Source: JABMQB01 sp963666575 (GTDB lineage: Bacteria; Bacteroidota; Bacteroidia; Bacteroidales; Prolixibacteraceae). Taken from it: a stretch of 64,000 nt of DNA. Under the pieces are notes generated by a model. That model was not told where the DNA came from, did not search any database, and saw only the letters and a program-made list of their open reading frames with translations. Below, piece by piece: positions 18,734 through 27,304 of this stretch. Position numbers and translations under genes: made by a program. The stretch lies in NCBI GenBank assembly GCA_963666575.2, contig CAXXYG010000012.1, positions 310,001-374,000 on the forward strand, in the 5' to 3' direction. Positions within the stretch are counted from its first letter, which is position 1. Each line of letters begins with the position of its first letter.

Positions 18734-18801
18734 CTCTAAATATTGAATTAATTATTTGGAGGGAACCAACAATGTCTCAAAAGATTTTAATATAAATAAA
18801 G
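18734..18801 (+). promoter_or_regulatory. Hairpin sequestering a Shine-Dalgarno, with a 7-codon leader ORF
   Basis: CTCTAAATA (18734-18742) pairs with TATTTGGAG (18753-18761). The right arm overlaps GGAGGG (18758-18763), which lies 8 bases before an ATG at 18772. That ATG opens a seven-residue ORF (MSQKILI, stop 18793-18795) ending 6 bases before the GH gene start at 18802. A translational-coupling leader is possible. Confidence 0.4.
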
Positions 18802-19893
18802 ATGAATAAAAATATTTTATTATTGCTGATTGCCAGCGTAATGGTTTTTACTGCATGTCAGTTTAAAACAATAGATATAGGTAAAAATACAACTGAAACC
18901 CCTACTAATATTTGGACTGCAGAACAGGCAAAAACATGGGGCGAAGAAAATGGTTGGTTACGTGGCAGTAATTTTAATCCAAGTACCGCCATCAACCAAT
19001 TGGAAACATGGCAAGCCGAATCATTTGATCCGGAAACCATCGACCGTGAATTAGGTTGGGCTGAGGAGATTGGGCTAAATTGTATGCGTGTATACCTGCA
19101 CCATTTAGCATGGGAAGTTGATCCTGGCGGATTTAAAAAACGTATGGATGAATACCTTACAATAGCCGATAAACATGGTATCAAGACTATTTTTGTGTTT
19201 TTCGACGATTGTTGGAATCCTACTTATAAAGCCGGCAAACAACCCGATCCAAAACCGGGTGTACACAACTCTGGTTGGGTGCGCGATCCGGGTGAATTGT
19301 TATTCTCCGATCCTGATATCATTCAAGTTCTGGAAGCTTATGTAAAAGACATATTAACTACTTTTAAGAATGATAAACGAATTGTAATCTGGGATTTGTA
19401 TAATGAACCCGGAAACAATAAATATGGCAATAAATCGATGTATTTATTGCAAAAAGTGTATGAATGGGGATGGGAGGTCCGCCCGTCTCAGCCTATGTCG
19501 ACAGGCGTCTGGAATCCGGGCTTAACTGATTTAAATAATTACCAATTACAAAACTCCGACATTATAACTTACCACAATTATAAAGGGCCTGAATTACACC
19601 AGGCTGCAATTGACACTTTAAAAAAATACAACCTTCCGATGGTTTGTACAGAATACATGGCCCGACGTAATAATAGTTTATTTACCAATATTATGCCTAT
19701 CCTGAAAAAGGAAAATATTGGAGCTATCAATTGGGGGTTAGTCGATGGAAAATCAAACACCAAATATGCCTGGGATGAACCAATTTCTGACGGAAATGAA
19801 CCACCACTTTGGTTCCACGAAATATTCAGGAAAAATGGAACACCATACAAACAGGAGGAGGTCGATTTAATTAAGAGTTTGACAAATAAATAA
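18802..19893 (+). CDS. GH5-like (clan GH-A) glycoside hydrolase lipoprotein
   Basis: The 363-residue protein has a lipoprotein signal with lipobox VFTAC (Cys19), then a (beta/alpha)8 barrel with GH-A landmarks: GLNCMRVYLHHLAWEVDPGG, IKTIFVFFDDCWNP, the acid/base Glu202 in WDLYNEPGN, DIITYHNYKGP and the nucleophile Glu284 in VCTEYMARR. Such proteins are commonly labelled cellulase-family or 1,4-beta-xylanase-like. I cannot assign a GH5 subfamily, and a GH2-like catalytic module without its beta-sandwiches is an alternative. It is the last gene of locus A and is followed by a strong terminator. Confidence 0.82.
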   Translation: MNKNILLLLIASVMVFTACQFKTIDIGKNTTETPTNIWTAEQAKTWGEENGWLRGSNFNPSTAINQLETWQAESFDPETIDRELGWAEEIGLNCMRVYLHHLAWEVDPGGFKKRMDEYLTIADKHGIKTIFVFFDDCWNPTYKAGKQPDPKPGVHNSGWVRDPGELLFSDPDIIQVLEAYVKDILTTFKNDKRIVIWDLYNEPGNNKYGNKSMYLLQKVYEWGWEVRPSQPMSTGVWNPGLTDLNNYQLQNSDIITYHNYKGPELHQAAIDTLKKYNLPMVCTEYMARRNNSLFTNIMPILKKENIGAINWGLVDGKSNTKYAWDEPISDGNEPPLWFHEIFRKNGTPYKQEEVDLIKSLTNK

Positions 19894-19941
19894 ATACACC
19901 TGCAAAGTTAAAATTATAATGTTTTACTTGATTGTCCTGCC

Positions 19942-19981
19942 AAAGGCTATAAATCATACGATTTGTAGCCTTTTGTTTTTT
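19942..19981 (+). terminator. Rho-independent terminator at the end of locus A
   Basis: AAAGGCTATAAATC (19942-19955) pairs with GATTTGTAGCCTTT (19960-19973) over 14 bp, with one G-U pair and an ATAC loop, followed by TGTTTTTT. Confidence 0.88.
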
Positions 19982-20232
19982 AGTGAAAAGATACTTAGGA
20001 GCAAAACAATAACCTTCAGGTTTTGATGCATCCGAAACGTTGGTTATATATTTTAATGGTATCAATGCATTTACCTTCTTTTTAAAAGAAAATTTAGGTT
20101 AATAAATAATTGAAGAGAAAGGTATAAATTGGTTTTAATATTCTGGCTGGCTAATTTATTCGAATTATAAGTAAAAGAAGTTTAAGAATTTTTGAGACAG
20201 GTAATTCGGTATCTTCAGTAAAAAAATATATA

Positions 20233-20265
20233 TTTGACAGCGGATAAATTGTTGGAATACTTTTG
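20233..20265 (+). promoter_or_regulatory. Bacteroidota-type promoter for hexokinase
   Basis: TTTG (20233-20236) and TACTTTTG (20258-20265) are separated by 21 bases, an exact match to the TTTG-N19-21-TAnnTTTG consensus. Confidence 0.65.
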
Positions 20266-20517
20266 TATTTGTTTCTCTGATTGGAGTTTAAAACAGGAAA
20301 TAACTGGTTTTAAAACATGCTGAGTGAATTGGGAAAAACAACAATATTTGGTTATTTGGTTTCCACCGTTTCAAAGGGCTTAAATTCAGGCAATACATTT
20401 GATTTATTTGAGTTTTGATAATGGATGTATAACCCTAAGTGTCTGGCAGATTTGATTCTGTAGATGGTTTTAGTTTATGAATTATTTTTTGTATACCTAA
20501 CATTTTAATTATATAAT

Positions 20518-21801
20518 ATGAACACAGTTGAACAATTTTTAGAGAAGCACAAAATAACGGCATCAGATGTTGATATCAACCAACTTGTATCTCTTTTTGT
20601 ATCTCACATGGAAGCAGGGCTCGCTGGGGAAGAGAGCTCACTTTTGATGATTCCTACCTATATTGAAGCAAACAACGAGTTAAAAATTAATGAGCCGGTA
20701 ATTGCTCTTGATGCGGGTGGAACAAATTTTAGGGTTGCCAAAGTTTATTTCGATGAAAATTTGAAATTAATAACTGAAGACCTTCAGCACAACAAAATGC
20801 CTGCAATTGACACCGAACTTTCTAAAGAAGAGTTTTTCGGCACTTTTGCAGAATATCTGAGTGATTATAAAACAGCTTGCGAGAAAATCGGTTTTTGTTT
20901 TTCATATGCTACCGAAATTTTCCCGAATAAAGATGGAAAATTAATTGAGTGGAGTAAAGAAATTAAGGCCCCTGAAGTAATTGGCGAAATGATTGGTAAA
21001 AATTTACTGGAAGCCATGGGCACTCCAGATAAAAAACTGGTTTTATTAAACGATACTGTTGCTACTCTTTTGGCAGGGAAAGCTGCAATTGGAGCAAAAG
21101 AATACGATACTTATATTGGTTTTATTTTAGGAACAGGCACAAACGCCAGTTACATTGAGCCTAATAAAAACATAACAAAAACTCCTGGACTTGATTTAGA
21201 AGGCAGTCAAATTATTAACATTGAAACCGGAAACTTTAGCAAAGCTGTAAGATCTGATATCGACCTGCTATTTGACAGCCAGACTAAAAATCCTGGAAGG
21301 TATTCATTCGAAAAAATGATTTCAGGTGGATATTTGGGTGGTGTTTGTACCACAGCAATAAAAGTCGCAGCCAGCGAAGGAGTATTCTCTGAAGCATCAA
21401 AAGCAAAAATTGAAAACCTCGAAGAATTGTCATCAGAAGAAGCCAACAAATTTGTAAGTGGTGTTGAATTAAATCAAAATAGTTTAACTGCTGTTTTAAT
21501 TACTGACGAAGATAAAAAAGCCGGTGCAATTATTATTGAGGCAATTATTGAACGTGCTGCAAAAATGGTAGCAGGTAACCTTGCTGCTGTTATTTTAAAA
21601 TCAGGCAAAGCTAAAACTGCTGAAAAACCTGTTTTACTTACCATTGAAGGAACAACTTTTTATAAACTGAAGAACTTCAGAAAAATGTTTGAAGATTATC
21701 TACAGGAATTCCTTACTGGCGAAAATCAACGGTATTACGATATTGTGAATGTTGAAAATTCGAGTTTACTTGGTGCAGCAATTGCAGCAATTGTAAACTA
21801 A
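20518..21801 (+). CDS. Hexokinase (eukaryotic-type hexokinase fold)
   Basis: The 427-residue cytoplasmic protein has the hexokinase ATPase core: ALDAGGTNFRVAKVYF (phosphate 1 loop, about residue 63), CFSYATEIFPNKDGKLIEWS, the catalytic-aspartate region VLLNDTVATLLAGKAAIGAK, GFILGTGTNASYIEP (phosphate 2), and a C-terminal VLLTIEGTTFYKLKNFRKMF adenosine motif with SLLGAAIAAI at the end. It phosphorylates hexoses using ATP. This two-domain family is the usual glucose/hexose kinase in Bacteroidota. It stands alone with its own promoter and terminator between the two glycan loci, so it is probably expressed independently of both. Confidence 0.93.
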   Translation: MNTVEQFLEKHKITASDVDINQLVSLFVSHMEAGLAGEESSLLMIPTYIEANNELKINEPVIALDAGGTNFRVAKVYFDENLKLITEDLQHNKMPAIDTELSKEEFFGTFAEYLSDYKTACEKIGFCFSYATEIFPNKDGKLIEWSKEIKAPEVIGEMIGKNLLEAMGTPDKKLVLLNDTVATLLAGKAAIGAKEYDTYIGFILGTGTNASYIEPNKNITKTPGLDLEGSQIINIETGNFSKAVRSDIDLLFDSQTKNPGRYSFEKMISGGYLGGVCTTAIKVAASEGVFSEASKAKIENLEELSSEEANKFVSGVELNQNSLTAVLITDEDKKAGAIIIEAIIERAAKMVAGNLAAVILKSGKAKTAEKPVLLTIEGTTFYKLKNFRKMFEDYLQEFLTGENQRYYDIVNVENSSLLGAAIAAIVN

Positions 21802-21825
21802 CTCAATATTAAAACTTTATAAGTT

Positions 21826-21857
21826 AAAGCCTGTAAAATTATTTACAGGCTTTTTTT
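21826..21857 (+). terminator. Rho-independent terminator after hexokinase
   Basis: AAAGCCTGTAAA (21826-21837) pairs perfectly with TTTACAGGCTTT (21842-21853) around an ATTA loop, with a T-run to 21857. Confidence 0.92.
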
Positions 21858-21981
21858 GTGCTACTACTTAGAATTGAATTGTGCGTTTTACTCCAATAAA
21901 ATACAGCTGTAAAATTGCTTGTATTACTTCTATTTGCTGAATTGTTCACAAACGAAAATCATATTAATTAAAAATATTTTT

Positions 21982-21989
21982 TAGATTTG
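21982..21989 (+). promoter_or_regulatory. -7 box upstream of the locus B ECF sigma gene
   Basis: TAGATTTG matches TAnnTTTG and lies 41 bases before the GTG at 22031. No -33 element was seen at the right distance. Tentative. Confidence 0.35.
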
Positions 21990-22030
21990 ATTCTTTGAAC
22001 CAAATAATTTTTTCGAAATAAACAGATAGG

Positions 22031-22594
22031 GTGCCTGCAGAAGACTTTGAAATATTATCAGGAATTCAGCAAAGTGATGAAAAGTCTTTCGACCTGCTTT
22101 TTGATATTTATTATGAAAAATTGTGTAATTATTCGGCTTCTATAATTCATGATTTTGATGTTGCCGAAGATATTATTCAGGATTTATTTGCTAAACTTTG
22201 GGTCGATCGCAAACATATTAAAATCAAATCTTCCTTTAAATCGTACCTTTTCCGTTCTGCGTATAATGCCTGCCTCGATTATTTAAAGCATTTAAAAGTC
22301 AGGGGCAACTATCAATCACTAAATACCAATCAATCTTCTTCTTTTAACGATAGCCTGGAATATGTAGAATTGCTTGAAAAACTGGAAACAGGAATAAATC
22401 AGCTTCCTGAACAATGTCGGGCAATATTTAAATTAAGCCGATTTGAAAATCTTAAATATAAAGAGATTGCCAAAAAATTAAATATCTCTGAAAACACAGT
22501 CGATACTCAAATTCGAAGGGCATTAAAAAAATTAAAAGAAGGGCTTACTGATTATCTTATTTTCCTCACTATTGTATTTATTCAACTTTTTTAA
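22031..22594 (+). CDS. FecI-type ECF RNA polymerase sigma factor (locus B)
   Basis: The 187-residue protein starts with GTG at 22031; no upstream ATG is in frame before the stop, and the sequence after it (EDFEILSGIQQSDEKSFDLL) is the normal start of this family. Sigma region 2 covers about 20-85 (YEKLCNYSASIIHDFDVAED, IIQDLFAKLWVDRKHI) and region 4 about 125-180 (QLPEQCRAIFKLSRFENLKY, KEIAKKLNISENTVDTQIRR). It is paired with the FecR 57 bases downstream and should activate the locus B susC operon. It is a clear paralogue of the locus A factor but too different to assume cross-activity. Confidence 0.92.
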   Translation: MPAEDFEILSGIQQSDEKSFDLLFDIYYEKLCNYSASIIHDFDVAEDIIQDLFAKLWVDRKHIKIKSSFKSYLFRSAYNACLDYLKHLKVRGNYQSLNTNQSSSFNDSLEYVELLEKLETGINQLPEQCRAIFKLSRFENLKYKEIAKKLNISENTVDTQIRRALKKLKEGLTDYLIFLTIVFIQLF

Positions 22595-22651
22595 TCACTC
22601 GTGTCACGGAAAAACTATTTCCGATCGTCATACTAATGAATCAGTAAAAAT

Positions 22652-23638
22652 ATGGATAACAATAATTTTAATAGCGAAAATTTGTTTGCCAGAATTCTGG
22701 ATGGAAATGCTACAACTCAAGAACAAGAGGATTTTGAACAGTGGATTTCAAAATCGAAGGACAATAAGTTTGAATTTTCGGCCTACAAAAAAATCTGGGA
22801 GTCAACCCAATACCTTAAAACATATAACATTAGTGTGGCTAAAATCAAAACCCAGATAAAGATTCTCGAAAAACTAAAAACACGCAAAAACTTTTTGTTT
22901 TATTGGCAAAAGGTTGCTGCAATTATTGTTATACCAATTTTAATAGCTTCGGCCTATTTTTATTTCGATAAAAATAAAACCATTGACAATTCGGTTGTTT
23001 TAGTTGAAACAGTAACTACTTCTTATGGCTCAAAATCATCGCTCGAACTTCCCGATGGCTCATTAGTATGGCTTAATTCAGGATCAGAAATAACTTTTCC
23101 TAAAGATTTTACAGAATCCCGAGAGGTCGAATTAAAAGGCGAAATTTATCTTGAAGTAAAAAAAAGTAAAAAACCATTTATTGTAAAAACTACTTATGGC
23201 GATGTTAAAGTACTGGGGACAAAATTTAATGTTAGTGCTTATAATAACATGCCTTTTACAACTACTTTACTTGAAGGGTCAGTTGTTTTAAGCAAAAAAA
23301 GCTCAACCAAAGAAGTTGTTTTGGAACCTGGTTTTCAATCATCTTTACAGTCCGGAAAGTTTGAAACACAAAAAGTTGACCCCTACTTATTTACTTCCTG
23401 GAAAGACGGGAAATTGGTATTTAGCCGCGAACCTTTTGAGCTGGTTGCAAAACGGCTTGAGCGGTGGTTTAATGTAAAAATTACATTAGAAGGAGAGCCA
23501 ATAAAAAAACTTTGGTATACAGGGACAATTGAAATGGAAACATTTAGTGAAGTCCTTGAATTGATTAAAAATACAACACCCATTGATTATTCGTTTAATT
23601 CAAAAACACGGGTGTTAACTATTGTAAGTAAAATTTAA
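22652..23638 (+). CDS. FecR-family anti-sigma factor (locus B)
   Basis: The 328-residue protein has a cytoplasmic N-terminal part (1-82), one transmembrane helix at about 85-105 (WQKVAAIIVIPILIASAYFY), a periplasmic FecR domain (SSLELPDGSLVWLNSGSEIT, ELKGEIYLEV, VKVLGTKFNVSAYN) and a C-terminal DUF4974-type domain (PFELVAKRLERWFNVKITLE, LWYTGTIEMETFSEVL). It should hold the preceding ECF sigma factor inactive until the STN domain of the SusC at 23748 signals. A 10-bp stem-loop follows before susC, as in locus A. Confidence 0.93.
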   Translation: MDNNNFNSENLFARILDGNATTQEQEDFEQWISKSKDNKFEFSAYKKIWESTQYLKTYNISVAKIKTQIKILEKLKTRKNFLFYWQKVAAIIVIPILIASAYFYFDKNKTIDNSVVLVETVTTSYGSKSSLELPDGSLVWLNSGSEITFPKDFTESREVELKGEIYLEVKKSKKPFIVKTTYGDVKVLGTKFNVSAYNNMPFTTTLLEGSVVLSKKSSTKEVVLEPGFQSSLQSGKFETQKVDPYLFTSWKDGKLVFSREPFELVAKRLERWFNVKITLEGEPIKKLWYTGTIEMETFSEVLELIKNTTPIDYSFNSKTRVLTIVSKI

Positions 23639-23671
23639 AATATATGCCTATGTAAAAAGCCAAAAAAAAGA

Positions 23672-23698
23672 GAGATGGAAAGGTCTAGTTTCCATCTC
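23672..23698 (+). terminator. Stem-loop between fecR and susC, locus B
   Basis: GAGATGGAAA (23672-23681) pairs perfectly with TTTCCATCTC (23689-23698) around a 7-base loop. An A-rich tract precedes it; no strong T-run follows, so a terminator is only one reading. The sequence is unrelated to the locus A hairpin but the position is the same. Confidence 0.45.
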
Positions 23699-23747
23699 AT
23701 TAAATTTGATTTAAAACTGTTTGTAGTAAACCAAAACATTCAAAATT

Positions 23748-26700
23748 ATGAAAAAAAAACTATGTGAACATGGTTTCAGCCCATGTTTATGCAAATTTAT
23801 TTTAAAGATGAAATTAACGGTAGTCATTTTATTAGTTGCAGTATTAGGTAGTTGGGCTACAACTACCTATTCGCAGTCGACTAAACTAACGCTTAAAATG
23901 AATGAATCTTCAATCGAAAATATTTTAAAAAAGATTGAAGATCAAAGTGAATTCCGTTTTTTTTACAATGGAATAATTGATGTTGACCAGAAGGTCTCGG
24001 TTGATATTGAAAATAAAATTATATCTGAAATACTCGACGAGGTTTTGGGTGAATCATCGATCAATTATCAGATTATGGGCCGTCAAATAACTCTTTCGGC
24101 CGATAATTCAAAATTCACAGTTATTACTAGTTTACAACAACAATCAATTACAGGATTAGTTACCGATGCCTCAGGAACTCCCCTTCCCGGTGTAACTATT
24201 TTTGTGAAAAATACCACCAAGGGAACCATTTCCGATGTTGATGGGAATTATTCAATTACCGATGTACAAGATGATGCAACACTTGTTTATTCGTTTATTG
24301 GGATGAAAACGCAAGAAATTGCTGTTGCCGGGAAATCGGCAATCAATGTTACAATGGAACAAGAAACAATAGGATTGGATGAAGTAATTGCGATTGGTTA
24401 CGGAACTCAGATTTCCAGAGCTGTTACAGGTTCTATTCAGCAAATGGCTGGTGATGAACTAGAGGAATTGCCAGTTGCTCAGATAACTCAAAAACTTCAG
24501 GGGAAAATGGCCGGTGTTCAAATTAATCAGGCTTCAGGCCTTCCCGGCCAGGGCATGAAAGTCCGAATCAGAGGACAAGCTTCGGTTAATGCTGGTAGCG
24601 ATCCATTATATGTGGTTGATGGTTTTCCAATTATTGGTGATATCAGCAGCATAAACCCCGATGAAATTGAAAGTATTTCGGTATTAAAAGATGCAGCATC
24701 TACCTCGTTATATGGTTCAAGGGCTGCCAATGGAGTTATTCTCATCACAACCAAAACGGGTAAGGCGGGTGAAACAAACTTTTCGTTTAATGCTTATGCG
24801 GGTGTTCAACAGGTACCACAAAAAGGAAGGCCTGAAATGATGAATGCAACAGAATTTGCGCAGTTTTTAGGAGAAAGGTATGAAGATGCAGGTACTCCCG
24901 TGCCGGATTTTTTACAAAATCCTTCTCAATATGGCGAAGGAACGGATTGGTACGATGCCATGTTACAAGTGGCACCAATCCAAAATTATAATGTTTCATT
25001 ATCTACCGCTACTGATAAGGTAAAAGCAACAGGTGTTCTGGGGTATTTTAACCAGGAAGGGGTAATGAAAAATTCAAGTTTTGAGCGTTTTTCAATGAGG
25101 CTAAATTCTGAATTTACTGTCACCGATAAAATAAAAGTAGGGATTAATTTAGCGCCTAATTATTCCGTAAGGAATTCTCCAAATTCGGATGGTGCATTTT
25201 TTACCGGTGGTGTTATTTATAATGCTATGCTGTCTAATCCAATGACTCCTTATAAAAATGATGATGGAACCATACCATTGTTGGCAGCCTATCCGGGTAT
25301 TGGTTTTGGGTCATTCCCAAATCCATACAGGGCTTTAACTGATATCACCAATGAAACCAAGTCGCTTCGGGTATTAGCAAATTCTTTTGTCGAATTTAGT
25401 CCTTTAGAGGGTTTAACTTTAAAGTCAACGTTTAATGCTGATGCGGGTAGCACTAGTTTTCTCAATTTTCAGCCTACAACTACATCACTTCAATTTTGGG
25501 TAGCACCCCCGAGGACTTCACAATCAAATAGATATAACGAGAACTATATTACCTGGTTAAATGAAAACCTGGCTACTTATGCCAAAGATTTTGGAGACCA
25601 TAGCTTAGATTTATTAGGTGGATTTACTGTTCAGAAATATAGCAGAACGAGGGAGCGAATAGTGGCTCAGGAATTTTCAGATGACCGAATTAGAGCAGTA
25701 CAAACTGCTGCAACAATTATAACTGGCGCAGATATTAATGCTAACACCTCTTCAGATATCCAGGAGTGGGGACTTATTTCATACCTCGCCAGAGCAAATT
25801 ATAATTATAAAGGCAAATACCTGTTAACAGCTTCTATCCGTAGAGATGGTTCTTCGAGGTTTGGGGCTGATAACCGATGGGGAAATTTCCCTTCAATTTC
25901 AGCAGGATGGGTAGTTTCAGATGAATCATTTATGGACAAAGTGGAAGCATTATCTTTATTAAAACTGAGAGCCAGTTATGGTGTTGTAGGAAATAACAAT
26001 ATTGGTAATTATACACAATATGCGAATGTTTCTATAACCAATAATGTTGTTTTTAATGGTACTCAGGCCGGAGGAGCCGCTGTAAGTGGCATTGAAAATA
26101 AAAATCTTGGTTGGGAGACCACCAAACAAATTGATATTGGTGTCGATCTCAGTTTATTCAGCAACAGAATTGCTTTTACGTATGATTTTTATAACAAGAA
26201 CACTACCAATCTGCTTTATAATGTGGATGTTCCGCAGGAATCAGGATTTACTAACATTTCGGCTAACCTTGGGGAATTTAAGTTTTGGGGACATGAATTT
26301 ACCCTCAAAACCCAAAATTTAGTAGGAAAATTGCGCTGGATTACCGACTTTAATATTTCATTCAATCGTAATGAGGCAGTATCATTAATACCAGGCGTCG
26401 ACCGGCTTTATGGTGGATATGGTGGTGAGGCTTATGCAACACTTACTGTTCCGGGCGAAGCAATTGGCCAATTCTGGGGTATGGACTGGATAGGAGTTTA
26501 TGAAGATCAGGCTGATTTTGACAACTCTCCCAAAGCTCAACGATCAGATGTTGGAACTATTAAGTATAGAGACGTGAATGGTGATGGTGAAATTACTTTT
26601 GGAGGCGATGCTGATGACAGGACTTTTATTGGTGATCCCACACCCGATTTTATCTATGGTATCACCAATACATTCAAATACAATAACTTCGACCTATCTA

Positions 26701-27161
26701 TAGTATGTTCCGGTTCATACGGAAATGATGTATTTGTTGTTTTAGACCAGGGTGCCGCTAATCTCGATGGGGTATTCAACGTGTATAAAGCCGTTCAGGA
26801 CAGGTGGCGGCCTGGAAATCCAGGAGCAGGAAGATATGGTGCCAGTTATACTGGCGTATCAGCATCTGATGAACGTGACTGGGGCAGCGACAGATTTGTT
26901 GAAGATGGAAGTTACTTTGCTATCAAAAACTTGACATTAGGTTATAATGTTCCCCTTCCGCGTGGGAAAGCCTTAAAGAATGTTCATTTATATGGAAGTA
27001 TTCAACAAGTTGCTTTATTTACGAAGTACAGGGGTGTAAATCCTGAAGTAAGCACTGGAACCGGAGGCGAAACAAATGTAAATGCTTTACAACTTGGTTT
27101 TGACTATGGTGCGTATCCTATTCCAAGGACCTACACTTTTGGTGTAAACATTGGTTTTTAA
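23748..27161 (+). CDS. SusC/RagA TonB-dependent receptor with STN signalling domain (locus B)
   Basis: The 1137-residue outer-membrane protein has an export signal (about 20-43, ending TTTYSQ), an STN domain at about 46-120 (LTLKMNESSIENILKKIEDQ, FRFFYNGIID), a carboxypeptidase-regulatory-like domain at about 133-215 (ITGLVTDASGTPLPGVTIFV, TTKGTISDVDGNYSI), the region DEVIAIGYGTQ, a plug (VRIRGQASVNAGSDPLYVVD, DAASTSLYGSRAANGVILIT) and a large barrel ending FGVNIGF. It should import glycan fragments and signal to the FecR upstream. It is a paralogue of the locus A receptor with a different barrel and so a different ligand. Confidence 0.95.
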   Translation: MKKKLCEHGFSPCLCKFILKMKLTVVILLVAVLGSWATTTYSQSTKLTLKMNESSIENILKKIEDQSEFRFFYNGIIDVDQKVSVDIENKIISEILDEVLGESSINYQIMGRQITLSADNSKFTVITSLQQQSITGLVTDASGTPLPGVTIFVKNTTKGTISDVDGNYSITDVQDDATLVYSFIGMKTQEIAVAGKSAINVTMEQETIGLDEVIAIGYGTQISRAVTGSIQQMAGDELEELPVAQITQKLQGKMAGVQINQASGLPGQGMKVRIRGQASVNAGSDPLYVVDGFPIIGDISSINPDEIESISVLKDAASTSLYGSRAANGVILITTKTGKAGETNFSFNAYAGVQQVPQKGRPEMMNATEFAQFLGERYEDAGTPVPDFLQNPSQYGEGTDWYDAMLQVAPIQNYNVSLSTATDKVKATGVLGYFNQEGVMKNSSFERFSMRLNSEFTVTDKIKVGINLAPNYSVRNSPNSDGAFFTGGVIYNAMLSNPMTPYKNDDGTIPLLAAYPGIGFGSFPNPYRALTDITNETKSLRVLANSFVEFSPLEGLTLKSTFNADAGSTSFLNFQPTTTSLQFWVAPPRTSQSNRYNENYITWLNENLATYAKDFGDHSLDLLGGFTVQKYSRTRERIVAQEFSDDRIRAVQTAATIITGADINANTSSDIQEWGLISYLARANYNYKGKYLLTASIRRDGSSRFGADNRWGNFPSISAGWVVSDESFMDKVEALSLLKLRASYGVVGNNNIGNYTQYANVSITNNVVFNGTQAGGAAVSGIENKNLGWETTKQIDIGVDLSLFSNRIAFTYDFYNKNTTNLLYNVDVPQESGFTNISANLGEFKFWGHEFTLKTQNLVGKLRWITDFNISFNRNEAVSLIPGVDRLYGGYGGEAYATLTVPGEAIGQFWGMDWIGVYEDQADFDNSPKAQRSDVGTIKYRDVNGDGEITFGGDADDRTFIGDPTPDFIYGITNTFKYNNFDLSIVCSGSYGNDVFVVLDQGAANLDGVFNVYKAVQDRWRPGNPGAGRYGASYTGVSASDERDWGSDRFVEDGSYFAIKNLTLGYNVPLPRGKALKNVHLYGSIQQVALFTKYRGVNPEVSTGTGGETNVNALQLGFDYGAYPIPRTYTFGVNIGF

Positions 27162-27199
27162 TGTGGGCAAAACATTTATTATTAAAAAAAAATAGAATT

Positions 27200-27271
27200 A
27201 TGAAACGAATATGAAATTTAATCTGTGACATTTTTTAAATAAACAGGATTAAATTTCATCGAGAGTTACAT
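27200..27271 (+). promoter_or_regulatory. Structured susC-susD spacer element, copy 2
   Basis: It opens with ATG AAA CGA ATA TGA (27200-27214). The stop overlaps a 13-bp perfect stem, ATGAAATTTAATC (27211-27223) with GATTAAATTTCAT (27247-27259), followed by GAGAGTTACAT (27261-27271). The order and spacing match the copy at 12282-12354, although the stem sequence differs with compensating changes. Confidence 0.62.
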
Positions 27272-27304
27272 ACGGTACTATTAAAAACTTAAAATTACAA
27301 ACGG

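Larger units (their letters stand above)
19894..20517. other. Intergenic region with terminator and hexokinase promoter
   Basis: No convincing gene was found in these 624 bases; a 64-codon minus-strand frame at 19871-20065 overlaps the end of the GH gene and looks like a shadow. The region contains the locus A terminator (19942-19981) and a well-formed promoter (20233-20265). The hexokinase leader after it would be about 245 bases. Nothing recognisable was seen between 19985 and 20230. Confidence 0.7.

Noticed and set aside
19871..20065. 64-codon minus-strand frame over the locus A terminator
   Set aside because: It overlaps the end of the GH5-like gene and runs through the terminator hairpin; it has no recognisable domain.
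22572..22859. 95-codon plus-strand frame at the ECF/FecR junction of locus B
   Set aside because: It overlaps the start of the clear FecR gene in another frame and has no family resemblance.
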